From contig NZ_FNAT01000006.1 of NCBI RefSeq assembly GCF_900102015.1, positions 1 to 64,000 of the forward strand: a stretch of DNA of 64,000 bases. Reading direction: 5' to 3'. Source of the stretch: Limimaricola pyoseonensis. GTDB lineage: Bacteria; Pseudomonadota; Alphaproteobacteria; Rhodobacterales; Rhodobacteraceae. The notes under the pieces were generated by a model. The model did no database searches. It saw only the letters and a program-made list of their open reading frames with translations, and was not told the origin of the DNA. Shown here piece after piece: positions 9,178 through 17,558 of the stretch; the stretch's first letter is position 1, and the number at the start of each line of letters is the position of its first letter. Position numbers and translations under genes: made by a program.

Positions 9178-10740
9178 TCAGCTCGGCGTCACCTCGGCGC
9201 CGAAGAGGTAGATCTTCTCGTCCGGGCGCGGCTCCCAGTCGATGCGATCGCTCACGCCGTAGAAGTCCGGCTGGAAATAGAGATGCAGCCAGGGGCCGTC
9301 CTCGTAGAACACCTCGAGCATCTCGTCGATGATCACTCGGCGCTCTTCATCGGTCTCGGCGGCGTTGATGTCGGCCCAGCGGTCGAACCAGCGCGGGTCG
9401 TCCCAGTGGGTGTAGTTGGTTCCGGCATCGACGGCGGAGAGGTCGGCCATGTCGTAGAGCGGCGACCACAGCGCCCCGCCCGAGCCGATGAAGTAGAGCG
9501 GGCCGGCGTTGCGCTCCCGGATCAGCGGGATGTAGACGCTGGACCATTCCATCAGGTCGAGCTCGACGTCGAGGCCGACATCGCCGAGATACTGCGCGAT
9601 CGCCTGCACGACGCTGGCGTCGTTGAGGTAGCGGCCCGGCCCGGCCTGGAACCGGATCGAGAAACGGTTGCCGTCGTCGCCGCGCGGCCAGCCGGCCTCG
9701 TCGAGCATCTGCTCGGCCATGTCCGGATCGTAGGGGTAGGGCTCGAGCGACTGGTTGGCGTTGGGCGGGTTGACGATGCCGGTCATCCGCTCGCACTCGA
9801 AGTTCAAGAGCTGCTTGCAGATCGTCGGCACGTCCACCGCGTATTGCAGCGCGCGGCGCACCATCGGGTCCTGGATCGCGTCGCCGCCCGGCTCCTGCGC
9901 CATGGCGTCGGAGAGGTTGAAGCCGACATACATGCGGCGGGTGCCCTGGATCGGGATCACCTGCGCGCCCTCGCGCGCGTTGATCGCGTCCATCTGGTCG
10001 GGCGAGACGTTGGCGATGATGTCGACATTGCCGGCGATCAGCTCGGCGGCACGGGTCGAGGCCTCGGGGATGATCCGCCAGACGATCTTCTCGAAATTGG
10101 CGTTGTCGCCGACCTTCTCGAGCACGATCTCGGAGCCGCGGGTCCAGTCGGCGAGCCGGTACTGGCCCGAGCCGACCGGGTTGCTCGAGGCCTCGTCGAG
10201 GCTCATCGCCTCGTAGCTGTCCTTGCAGTGGATGTAGACCTCGTCGATCAGGCCGAAGGCGATCGGGTTCGGCTGGCCGAGATTGATCTGCACCCGCCGC
10301 TCGTCCAGCGCCTCGGCGCTCTGGAAGTCGATCGAGCTGAAGATGAAGCCCGGCGTGTTGCCGGTGAAGCCGTTCTCGGGGTCGGCGGCGCGGTTGAAGG
10401 AATAGGCCGCGTCCTCTGCGGTCAGCGCCTCGCCGTCATGGCAGGTCAGGCCCTCGCGCAGCGTGTAGGTGTAGGCCATCCCGTCCTCGGAGACCTCGTA
10501 GCTCTCGGCCAGGTCCGGGGTCTCGGTGCCCTCGCCGTCGATCGTGTAGAGCGTCCCGAAGATGTGGCGCGCGATGTTGGCGTTGTCGCGCGAGGAGATC
10601 GCGGCCGGGTCGAAGGTCGTGATGTCGGCGCTGAGGCCGACCACGACCGTGTCGTCGGCCGGCGCGGCGAGGGCGGCGGTCCCCATGAGGCTCCCCGCCA
10701 GACCTGCGCTCAGCAGGCGGTTGAAGACAGGCATTCGCAT
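9178..10740 (-). CDS. Peptide/opine-type ABC transporter substrate-binding protein (family 5)
   Basis: Periplasmic binding protein of the DppA/OppA family (SBP_bac_5), 520 residues, the usual size. A Sec signal peptide is visible (basic start, hydrophobic core, cleavage near ALAAPAD). The family fold follows: VVGLSADITTFDPAA at the mature N-terminus and a VGSGQYRL segment near residue 175. An alternative ATG six bases downstream (10734) also has good spacing to AGGA. The gene follows gntR by 101 bases on the same strand, and its permeases and ATPases are encoded on the other side of gntR. The ligand cannot be read from the sequence; context suggests a peptide, opine or ureido-type compound. 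Confidence 0.88.
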   Translation of the reverse strand: MRMPVFNRLLSAGLAGSLMGTAALAAPADDTVVVGLSADITTFDPAAISSRDNANIARHIFGTLYTIDGEGTETPDLAESYEVSEDGMAYTYTLREGLTCHDGEALTAEDAAYSFNRAADPENGFTGNTPGFIFSSIDFQSAEALDERRVQINLGQPNPIAFGLIDEVYIHCKDSYEAMSLDEASSNPVGSGQYRLADWTRGSEIVLEKVGDNANFEKIVWRIIPEASTRAAELIAGNVDIIANVSPDQMDAINAREGAQVIPIQGTRRMYVGFNLSDAMAQEPGGDAIQDPMVRRALQYAVDVPTICKQLLNFECERMTGIVNPPNANQSLEPYPYDPDMAEQMLDEAGWPRGDDGNRFSIRFQAGPGRYLNDASVVQAIAQYLGDVGLDVELDLMEWSSVYIPLIRERNAGPLYFIGSGGALWSPLYDMADLSAVDAGTNYTHWDDPRWFDRWADINAAETDEERRVIIDEMLEVFYEDGPWLHLYFQPDFYGVSDRIDWEPRPDEKIYLFGAEVTPS

Positions 10741-10841
10741 TTCCTTTCACCTGTTGGTCGGATAGTGCCCGCCACGCTTCTTCGCGTCGTGGACGGGCCG
10801 GGAAACCGGCGCCTGCCGCCTGTTGTCGGAGGGGCCGGAAT

Positions 10842-11534
10842 TCAGTGTTCCTGTGCGATCGTCTCCGGGTTGAGCTCGTCCAGGTTGCGGGTGTGGTCGG
10901 AGATCAGCTTCACCGCCAGTTCCATGTCGCGCGCCTCGAGCGCGTCGACGATGGGCGGGTGGTTCGCGGCGATCTCGTGCAGCTGGGGCAGGTCGCGGTT
11001 GCGCAGCGCCATGATCTGGTGGATCCGCAGGTAGAGGTTCTGCCACGAGGCGAAGAGCAGCTCGTGGTCGGAGATTCCGATCAGCGTGCGGTGGAAGGTC
11101 TCGTCGGCCGAGATCACGCCCTCGAAATCGTTGCGCTCGGCGGCCTCGAGCATCGCCGCGCAGGGCGCGCGCAGCGCCTCGACCGAGGTGCCGCGCTCGA
11201 TGATGCGGCGCACGGCCATGACTTCGTAGACCTCGCGCAGCGAGTAGATCTCGGCAACCTCGCGCGGGGTGAGCGGCTTCACCCGCTTGCCCTTGTAGGC
11301 GATGGTCTCGACCAGGCCGTCATTCTCGAGGATCTGGATCGCCTCGCGGATCGGCGCCCGCGAGACGTTCATCTGCTCGGCCAGCGCGGTCTCGACCAGC
11401 GGCGTGCCGGGCTTGAGGCGGCCGTTCAGGATCGCGGCGCGCAGGCGGTTGGCGACCTGCACGCGCAGCGGGACGTTCTCGATCGGGCTGATATCCGCCA
11501 GGCCCGCGCTCGCCGCTGTTCCGGTGGAGTTCAT
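10842..11534 (-). CDS. GntR-family transcriptional regulator (FadR/FCD subfamily)
   Basis: 230 residues with an N-terminal winged helix (LRVQVANRLRAAILNGRLKP, then SRAPIREAIQILENDGLVE, the typical recognition helix) and a C-terminal all-helical FCD ligand domain from about residue 95 containing ETFHRTLIG, which matches the metal/ligand-binding helix. The start is supported by GAGGAA 6 bases upstream of the ATG. FCD regulators usually repress catabolic genes until a small organic acid or pathway intermediate binds. The palindrome at 11682-11693 lies upstream of its own gene and the same core occurs upstream of the transporter and catabolic operons, so it is the probable regulator of the 9-37 kb island. 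Confidence 0.9.
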   Translation of the reverse strand: MNSTGTAASAGLADISPIENVPLRVQVANRLRAAILNGRLKPGTPLVETALAEQMNVSRAPIREAIQILENDGLVETIAYKGKRVKPLTPREVAEIYSLREVYEVMAVRRIIERGTSVEALRAPCAAMLEAAERNDFEGVISADETFHRTLIGISDHELLFASWQNLYLRIHQIMALRNRDLPQLHEIAANHPPIVDALEARDMELAVKLISDHTRNLDELNPETIAQEH

Positions 11535-11681
11535 CTGGTGTTCCTCTCTATGTCTCGCCCGGTGCCGCGACGGTGGTGTTCCTGTGGGGACGGAATCGGG
11601 GCAGGGGCGCAGCGGTCGATCTAACGTCGAGGCCCGAATGTCGAGTCCAATCGCCTGATGACGAGAGTAAGTAGTCTGTAT

Positions 11682-11693
11682 GTTGTCGACAAC
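11682..11693. promoter_or_regulatory. Putative GntR operator, site 1 (GTTGTCGACAAC)
   Basis: A perfect 12-bp palindrome about 150 bases upstream of the gntR start. It fits the FadR-subfamily pattern TNGTN(0-3)ACNA. The core TTGTCGACA is found again at 13902-13910 (reverse complement) and 25473-25481. Confidence 0.65.
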
Positions 11694-11762
11694 CTGTCAG
11701 ATGACAATGAGGCGAAGCAGGGCGTCGAGTCAAGTGTCAGCTCCTGATCGGAGGGCGGTTCG

Positions 11763-12731
11763 TCAGCGGGTCTTGATGCAGGCGCTCAGATGCCCGGTCC
11801 CGACCGCCTCCAGCGGCGGCACGACCCGGGCGCATTCGGCGTCGGCCAGCGGGCAGCGGGTGCGAAACACGCAGCCGGAGGGCGGATCGATCGGGCTGGG
11901 GATGTCGCCCTTGAGGATCACCCGGTCGCGGCGGCGCCCCGGGCGCGGCTGCGGTGCGGCCGAGAGCAGCGCCCGGGTGTAGGGATGGTTGGGCCGGGCG
12001 TAGATGTCCTCGGAGCGGCCCATCTCGACGATGCGGCCGAGATACATGACGATCACCCGGTCGCAGAAATGCTCCACCACGCCGAGATCGTGGGCGATGA
12101 AGAACATGGTCAGGCCGAGATCCTGGCAGAGATCCTCGAGCAGGTTGATCACCTGCGCCTGGATCGAGACGTCGAGCGCCGAGACCGGCTCGTCTGCGAC
12201 GATGAACTCGGGCTCGACCGCCAGCGCACGGGCGATGCCGATGCGCTGACGCTGGCCGCCGGAGAACTCGTGCGGGAAGCGCTCGAGATGCTCGGTGCCG
12301 AGGCCGACCTTCTCGAGCAGCGCCACCACCCGGTCGATGCGGTCGGACTCGCTGCCGATGCGGTGCAGCCTGAGCGGGTGCGAGACGATCTCGCGCACCT
12401 TTTCGCGCGGGTTCAGGCTGGCGAAGGGATCCTGGAAGATGATCTGCATCCGCTTGCGGTAGGCGCGCATCTCGCGGGTCGAGAGCGACATGATGTCGGT
12501 GCCACCGAAGCGGACGCTGCCGGAGGTCGCCTCCTCGAGCCGCAGCAGCGTGCGGCCGACCGTGGTCTTGCCCGATCCGCTCTCGCCCACGAGGCCGACG
12601 ACCTCGCCGGGGGCGATCTCGAAGGAGACGTCGTTGACGGCCTTCACCTGTGCGGTGACGCGGCGCAGCACGCCGCCATGGATCGGGAAGTGCTTCGACA
12701 GGTTCTCGACCTTGAGCAGGGGCTGGGTCAT
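11763..12731 (-). CDS. Peptide/opine-type ABC transporter ATP-binding protein (DppF-like)
   Basis: 322 residues starting [15 protein letters not shown]; this ATG overlaps the stop of the upstream ATPase gene (ATGA), which decides the start. Walker [10 protein letters not shown], signature FSGGQRQR and Walker B FIVADEP are intact, and the oligopeptide/dipeptide C-terminal extension with spaced cysteines ([15 protein letters not shown]) is present. That extension assigns it to the DppF/OppF subgroup, which pairs with a DppD-type subunit to energise import. It is the second gene of a two-gene leftward unit. Confidence 0.9.
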   Translation of the reverse strand: MTQPLLKVENLSKHFPIHGGVLRRVTAQVKAVNDVSFEIAPGEVVGLVGESGSGKTTVGRTLLRLEEATSGSVRFGGTDIMSLSTREMRAYRKRMQIIFQDPFASLNPREKVREIVSHPLRLHRIGSESDRIDRVVALLEKVGLGTEHLERFPHEFSGGQRQRIGIARALAVEPEFIVADEPVSALDVSIQAQVINLLEDLCQDLGLTMFFIAHDLGVVEHFCDRVIVMYLGRIVEMGRSEDIYARPNHPYTRALLSAAPQPRPGRRRDRVILKGDIPSPIDPPSGCVFRTRCPLADAECARVVPPLEAVGTGHLSACIKTR

Positions 12732-13786
12732 GGGGTCTCCGGCGTGTCGAGGGTGATGTCCTGCCAGCGGGCGCAGCGCACCTCGCGCCCGCCGGGGATG
12801 CGCTCCAGCGGCGGCGGGGTCTGGCAGACCGGCGCGGCGTGGGCGCAGCGCGGCGCGAAGCGGCAACCCGGCGGCAGCGAGAACAGCGACGGCACGGTGC
12901 CGGGAATGGCCTTGAGCCGCTCGCGGCGGCGCGACCCGCGGCCCAGGCGGGGGATCGAGTTCATCAGCCCGGCGGTGTAGGGCATCCGGGGCGCGTCGAA
13001 GATCTCCGCGACCTCGCCGCTCTCGACGACCTGGCCCGCATACATGACGACGACGCGGTCGGCGATCTCGGCCACGACGCCGAGGTCGTGGGTGATGAAG
13101 ATGATCGCCATGCCCATGCGCGCCTGCAGGTCGCGCAGCAGCTCGAGCATCTGCGCCTGGATCGTCACGTCGAGCGCGGTGGTCGGCTCGTCGGCGATCA
13201 GCAGCCGCGGCTCGCAGGAGATGGCCATGGCGATCATCGCCCGCTGGCGCATGCCGCCGGACATCTCGTGCGGGTAGTTGTCGACCCGGCGGCCGGGCTC
13301 GGGGATGCCGACGAGGTCGAGCATCTCGATCGCGCGCCGGCGCGCCGCGGCGCGGTTCAGCCCCTGGTGCCGCATCACCACCTCGGAGATCTGCCGGCCG
13401 ATGGTGTGGACCGGGTTGAGGCTGGTCATCGGCTCCTGGAAGATCATGCCGATCTCGCGGCCGCGGATGTCGCGCATCTGCGGCTCGTCGAGGCCGAGCA
13501 GGTCGCGGCCGTCGAGCCGGATGCTGCCGCCGGTGACGCGGCCGGCGCCCTTCGGCAGCAGGCCCATGATCGACAGGCTGGTGACCGACTTGCCCGAGCC
13601 GGATTCCCCGACGATGGCGAGGGTCTCGCCGGGGGCGAGGTCGAAGCTCACCCCGTCGACCGCCCGGACCGACGACTTGCCGACCCGGAAGCTGGTCTGG
13701 AGATCCCGGACCTGCAGCAGCGGCCGCCCGGCCGCCGGCCCGGCCCGCGGCGGCGCTGCATTTTCAGGTTCCGCTGTCATGGTCAT
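12728..13786 (-). CDS. Peptide/opine-type ABC transporter ATP-binding protein (DppD-like)
   Basis: 352 residues from the ATG at 13786, chosen because AGAAGGA lies 8 bases upstream; the longer open frame has no such site. Walker A GESGSGKS, a signature [14 protein letters not shown], Walker [13 protein letters not shown] and the C-terminal cysteine-bearing extension ([15 protein letters not shown]) mark the DppD/OppD subgroup. It is translationally coupled to the DppF-like gene and divergent from the permease genes across about 300 bases that hold operator site 2. Confidence 0.9.
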   Translation of the reverse strand: MTMTAEPENAAPPRAGPAAGRPLLQVRDLQTSFRVGKSSVRAVDGVSFDLAPGETLAIVGESGSGKSVTSLSIMGLLPKGAGRVTGGSIRLDGRDLLGLDEPQMRDIRGREIGMIFQEPMTSLNPVHTIGRQISEVVMRHQGLNRAAARRRAIEMLDLVGIPEPGRRVDNYPHEMSGGMRQRAMIAMAISCEPRLLIADEPTTALDVTIQAQMLELLRDLQARMGMAIIFITHDLGVVAEIADRVVVMYAGQVVESGEVAEIFDAPRMPYTAGLMNSIPRLGRGSRRRERLKAIPGTVPSLFSLPPGCRFAPRCAHAAPVCQTPPPLERIPGGREVRCARWQDITLDTPETP

Positions 13787-14084
13787 GGCGGCATCCTTCT
13801 GCTGCGTGATCCGGCAGGCCGCCTTCGGGGCCGGCAACCGCGGCCCGAATGAGGCCGCCCGCCGATCGATCCCTTGACCTGTCGATTTTCTGTGGTCTAC
13901 TGTCGACAATGTAGCATCTACTGTGGTGCAGCGCTTTCGATCTTGTCAAGCGTCACGCCGGCAGCGGAGCACGGAAAACGAATTGTCGGAGCGATGGGGA
14001 TCAAAGTGACAGCATTTTCGCGCAATTGTTCCGCGTCGCGGGCCGGCCGGTCGGCCGGCGCGCCGCGGCGCGTCTGAGGTCGCC
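13787..14084. promoter_or_regulatory. Divergent control region between transporter ATPase and permease genes
   Basis: About 300 bases separate the divergent units. The stretch from 13880 to 13985 is locally AT-richer and contains operator site 2. Nothing else could be assigned. Confidence 0.5.
13898..13914. promoter_or_regulatory. Putative GntR operator, site 2
   Basis: The sequence CTACTGTCGACAATGTAG contains the perfect 8-bp palindrome TGTCGACA and, on the minus strand, the same TTGTCGACA core as sites 1 and 3. It lies about 115 bases upstream of the DppD-like gene and 170 bases upstream of the permease gene. Confidence 0.6.
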
Positions 14085-15059
14085 ATGGGGGCGTTCCTTC
14101 TCAGGCGGCTCGGCCAGAGCGTCATCGTCATCATCGGCGTGACGCTGATCAGCTTCGTATCGCTGCAGATCGGCGGCGATCCGACCTATCTCTTCGTCTC
14201 GGAGAACGCGAGCGCCGAGGAGATCCAGCGGGCGCGCGAGGCCCTCGGCTTCGACGCGCCGCTGCACATCCAGTACCTCACCTATATCGGCAACGCCCTG
14301 CAGGGCGATTTCGGCAACTCGCTGAGCTACCGGCAGCCGGCGATGGAGGTGGTGCTGGATGCGATGCCGGCGACGATCGAGCTGACGATCTTCTCGCTCG
14401 TGCTCGCCATCGCGCTGTCGATCCCGCTCGGGATCTACTCGGCGCTGCGCCGCGGCACGCCGGTCGACGGCGGGATCATGACCTTCGCGATGATCGGCCA
14501 GTCCATCCCGAACTTCTGGATGGGAATCATGATGATCATGTTCTTCGGCCTCTATCTCGGCTGGTTCCCGATCTCGGGCAACGTGCCGTTCCTGATGCCG
14601 CTGTTCTCGGGCGACTTCGCCACCGCCTTCGCCAACCTGCCCGACAGCCTCTACCACATGATCATGCCGGCGATCGCGGTGGGCTCCTACACGCTGGCGC
14701 GCAATGCCCGGCTGGTGCGCTCCTCAATGCTCGAGGTGCTGCAGCAGGACTACGTCCGCACCGCGCGCTCCAAGGGCATCCCCGAGCGGCAGGTGATCAT
14801 GCATCACGCGCTGCGCAACGCCTGGCTGCCGGTGGTCACGATGATCGGCCTCGAGTTCGGCTTCCTGCTCGGCGGCGTCGTCGTGGTCGAGACGGTGTTC
14901 TCCTATCCCGGCATCGGCCGGCTGGTGTTCAACGCCATCAACCAGCGCGACATCCCGGTGGTGCAGGCCTCGGTGATCCTGCTGGCGCTGGTGTTCATCG
15001 CGCTGAACCTGATCGTCGACCTGATCTATTCGCGGCTAGATCCGCGCGTGAAACTCTGA
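14085..15059 (+). CDS. ABC transporter permease (DppB-like)
   Basis: 324 residues, typical for DppB. The N-terminal membrane helix (FLLRRLGQSVIVIIGVTLIS) and the family's LGFDAPLHIQYLTYIGNALQGD segment are present. The cytoplasmic coupling (EAA) loop reads YVRTARSKGIPERQVIMHHALRN, split here as two parts, and meets the ATPases. About six membrane segments are visible. The ribosome site is weak (GAGG, 5 bases before the ATG). It forms the transmembrane channel with the DppC-like protein encoded 14 bases downstream. Confidence 0.9.
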   Translation: MGAFLLRRLGQSVIVIIGVTLISFVSLQIGGDPTYLFVSENASAEEIQRAREALGFDAPLHIQYLTYIGNALQGDFGNSLSYRQPAMEVVLDAMPATIELTIFSLVLAIALSIPLGIYSALRRGTPVDGGIMTFAMIGQSIPNFWMGIMMIMFFGLYLGWFPISGNVPFLMPLFSGDFATAFANLPDSLYHMIMPAIAVGSYTLARNARLVRSSMLEVLQQDYVRTARSKGIPERQVIMHHALRNAWLPVVTMIGLEFGFLLGGVVVVETVFSYPGIGRLVFNAINQRDIPVVQASVILLALVFIALNLIVDLIYSRLDPRVKL

Positions 15060-15073
15060 AGGAGCGCCCGGAC

Positions 15074-16009
15074 ATGGCCAATGTGGACACCGAGGCCCGC
15101 CTCGACTTCGCCGATCGCGGCAAGACCGTGGTCTCCTACCGCAGGAAGGAGTTCCGCCGCGCGGTGCACAGCCTGATCGCCAGCCGATGGGCGCTGATCG
15201 GCATGCTGATCCTGTTCGCGGCGACCTTCATCGCGGTCTTCGGGCCGTGGCTGGCGCCGTTCGACCCGAACCGCCAGAACATCATGATGCGGCTGATGGA
15301 GCCGGGCGCGGAGGCGGCGCGGAACGGCACCTACTGGCTCGGCTCGGACCATCTGGGCCGCGACGTGCTCTCGCGGCTGCTCTACGGCGCGCGGGTCTCG
15401 CTGCTGGTGGGCGTCGCCTCGATCGCGGTGGGCGGCACGCTCGGCACGCTGCTGGGCCTGATCTCGGGCTATTTCGGCGGCTGGATCGACGACGTGATCA
15501 TGCGGCTCGGCGACATCCAGCTCGCCTTTCCCTTCATCCTGCTGGCCATCATGTTCCTCGTCGTGCTCGGGCCGGGGCTGGTGAACATCATCCTGGTGCT
15601 CGGGATCGGGCAGTGGATCACCTATGCGCGGATCGTGCGGGCGCAGACGCTGAGCCTGCGCGAGAAGGAATATGTCGAGGCGGCGCGGGCGATGGGCGAC
15701 AGCCTGTTCTCGATCCTGTTCCGCACCATCCTGCCCAACATCGTCGCGCCGCTGACCGTGATCGCCTCGTTCAACGTGGCGAGCGTCATCCTGTCGGAGG
15801 CGGCGCTGTCCTTCCTCGGGCTCGGCGTGCCGCCGACCGTGCCGACCTGGGGCAGCATGCTGTCGGAGAGCCGCGATCACCTGCTGGCCAACAAGTGGTG
15901 GCTCGCGGTGTTCCCCGGCCTCGCCATCGTCTTCACGGTGCTGGCCTTCAACATCATCGGCGACTGGCTGCGCGACTTCCTCGACCCCCGCCTGAAGGAG
16001 CGCGACTGA
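15074..16009 (+). CDS. ABC transporter permease (DppC-like)
   Basis: 311 residues with a preceding GAAGGAG ribosome site. The DppC hallmarks are an N-terminal helix around residues 36-58, LGSDHLGRDVLSRLLYGAR, the coupling loop EYVEAARAMGDSLFSILFRTI, and the closing GVPPTVPTWGSML and FNIIGDWLRDFLDPRL motifs. It partners with the DppB-like permease. A terminator follows 28 bases after the stop, ending this two-gene rightward unit. Confidence 0.9.
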   Translation: MANVDTEARLDFADRGKTVVSYRRKEFRRAVHSLIASRWALIGMLILFAATFIAVFGPWLAPFDPNRQNIMMRLMEPGAEAARNGTYWLGSDHLGRDVLSRLLYGARVSLLVGVASIAVGGTLGTLLGLISGYFGGWIDDVIMRLGDIQLAFPFILLAIMFLVVLGPGLVNIILVLGIGQWITYARIVRAQTLSLREKEYVEAARAMGDSLFSILFRTILPNIVAPLTVIASFNVASVILSEAALSFLGLGVPPTVPTWGSMLSESRDHLLANKWWLAVFPGLAIVFTVLAFNIIGDWLRDFLDPRLKERD

Positions 16010-16036
16010 CCGGCGGGCGACCCGGATCACGCGGCA

Positions 16037-16070
16037 ACGCGCCCCCGTTCGCACGGGGGCGCGTCGTCGT
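16037..16070 (+). terminator. Strong hairpin terminator after the permease genes
   Basis: A perfect 12-bp stem (16037-16048 with 16053-16064) with a 4-base loop TCGC, followed by CGTCGTTTC. It separates the rightward permease unit from the leftward operon that ends at 16185. The T content of the tail is modest. Confidence 0.75.
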
Positions 16071-16184
16071 TTCAGACTGCGTGTTGCGGTGGTGGCAGGT
16101 CTCGATGCCGGGGTCGGGCGCGAACGAGACGACCGGAGGGGCCTGCGCCCGCTCCGGTCGTCATGCTGTCCGATGGGGAAGGGG

Positions 16185-17558
16185 TCAGGGCGCGACGAAG
16201 CGGCCGCCGCCTTCCCGGCCGGTGACCTCGCCGTCCGCATAGACGCTGCGCCCGGCCAGCAGGGTGCGGACGACCCGGCCCCGGAAGTCGCGGCCGTCCC
16301 AGAGATGGGCGACGTCGCGGGCGTGGCTGACCAGCCCGCCGAGCCGCACCCGCGTGGTGCCCGCGAGGTCGACCAGCGCCACGTCGGCCCGCGCGCCGGG
16401 CAGCAGCGTGCCCCGCTCGGGGTAAAGGCCGTAGAGACGAGCGCCGTTGGCGCAGATCAGGTCATGCGCCCGGCGCAGGTCGAGCCGGCCCGCCGCCACG
16501 GCGTCGAGCATCGCCGGCAGCAGCGTCTCGATCCCGGGCGATCCGGGCGGCGCGGCGAAGAAGTCGCCGGCGGCCGCCGCCTTCTCGGCATGGGCGAAGG
16601 GCGCGTGATCGGTCGTGACATGCGCGATGGTGCCGTCGCCGAGCGCCTCCCACAGCGCGTCCTGGTCGGTCTGCGTCCGGATCGGCGGGTTCACCTTGGC
16701 GAAGACCCCGGCGCGGTCGACATCGGCCTCGGTCGCGAAGAGGTATTGCGGGCAGGTCTCGGCGGTGAAGTCGGAGGTGCCGGCGAAGGCGCGCAGCACC
16801 GCGACCGTCTCGGCGCTGGTGACATGGGCGATGTGCAGCTTCGCCTGCGCGGTGATGTTCATCGCCAGCAGCTTGGCCACCGCGACGCTTTCGCAGACCG
16901 CGGGCCGCGCCTTGTTGTGGGTGTAGCCCGAGGCGGGGTCGAGCGTGGCGCGGGCCTGCCTTTCGTAGCGCTCGAGCAGCGCCGCGCTCTCGGCATGCAC
17001 GACGACCGGGCGGCCGGTGCCCGCGAGCAGTTCGAGCGCGCGCAGCTGGTCGTCCTCGCCCGGGAAGGCGAGGCCGTCGAATTCGTCGCCGCGGCCGGGC
17101 GGGGCCGGTGTGGTGAAGATCTTGAAGGCGATGGCGCCCAGCTCGAGGAAGCGGTCGCGCGTCGCCTCGGTCAGGTCGCCGGGCGCGGCGTAGAGCCCGA
17201 AATCGACCACAGCGTGCTCGGCGAAATGGGCGCGGCGCGCCTCGAAGATCTCGGGCGTCGCGCAGCAGGGCTTCGAGATCGGCATCTCGAACAGCGTGGT
17301 CACGCCGCCCGCCGCCGCGGCCCGCGTCTCGGACAGCACCGTGCCGCGTTCGGGATAGGCCGGGGCGCGGACGTGGAAATGGATGTCGACGATCCCCGGC
17401 AGCACCGTCAGACCGGTGCAGTCGATGGTTTCGCGCGTCTCTGGGGCGCTGCCCGGTTGGTGGAGCCCGGCGACGCGGCCCTCCGAGATCGACAGGTCGA
17501 CACGCGCGGGGCCGGAGGGGAGCAGAACCTCCCCTCCCTGCAGCAGCGTGTCGGTCAT
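16185..17558 (-). CDS. Cyclic amidohydrolase (allantoinase/dihydropyrimidinase/dihydroorotase type)
   Basis: 457 residues from the ATG at 17558, which overlaps the upstream stop codon. All binuclear-metal features of the cyclic amidohydrolases are present: H60 and H62 in DIHFHVR, probable carboxylated K146 in AFKIFT, H188 in VVHAE, H245 in IAHVTS and D317 in TTDHAPF. It would open a cyclic amide ring in the cytosol. It resembles AllB-type allantoinase and D-hydantoinase about equally by eye. Last gene of the eight-gene leftward operon. The ureidoglycolate-type genes in the same regulon favour allantoin or another hydantoin as substrate, but this is inference. Confidence 0.82.
   Translation of the reverse strand: MTDTLLQGGEVLLPSGPARVDLSISEGRVAGLHQPGSAPETRETIDCTGLTVLPGIVDIHFHVRAPAYPERGTVLSETRAAAAGGVTTLFEMPISKPCCATPEIFEARRAHFAEHAVVDFGLYAAPGDLTEATRDRFLELGAIAFKIFTTPAPPGRGDEFDGLAFPGEDDQLRALELLAGTGRPVVVHAESAALLERYERQARATLDPASGYTHNKARPAVCESVAVAKLLAMNITAQAKLHIAHVTSAETVAVLRAFAGTSDFTAETCPQYLFATEADVDRAGVFAKVNPPIRTQTDQDALWEALGDGTIAHVTTDHAPFAHAEKAAAAGDFFAAPPGSPGIETLLPAMLDAVAAGRLDLRRAHDLICANGARLYGLYPERGTLLPGARADVALVDLAGTTRVRLGGLVSHARDVAHLWDGRDFRGRVVRTLLAGRSVYADGEVTGREGGGRFVAP

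Noticed and set aside
9100-11034. Long plus-strand open frame opposite the binding-protein gene
   Set aside because: Antisense shadow of a clear family 5 binding protein; its sequence is repetitive in R, V, D and G as expected from reversed GC-rich codons, with no domain motif.
11790-12980. 396-residue plus-strand open frame across the ATPase genes
   Set aside because: Lies antisense to two intact ABC ATPases with full motifs; no ribosome site and no recognisable fold.
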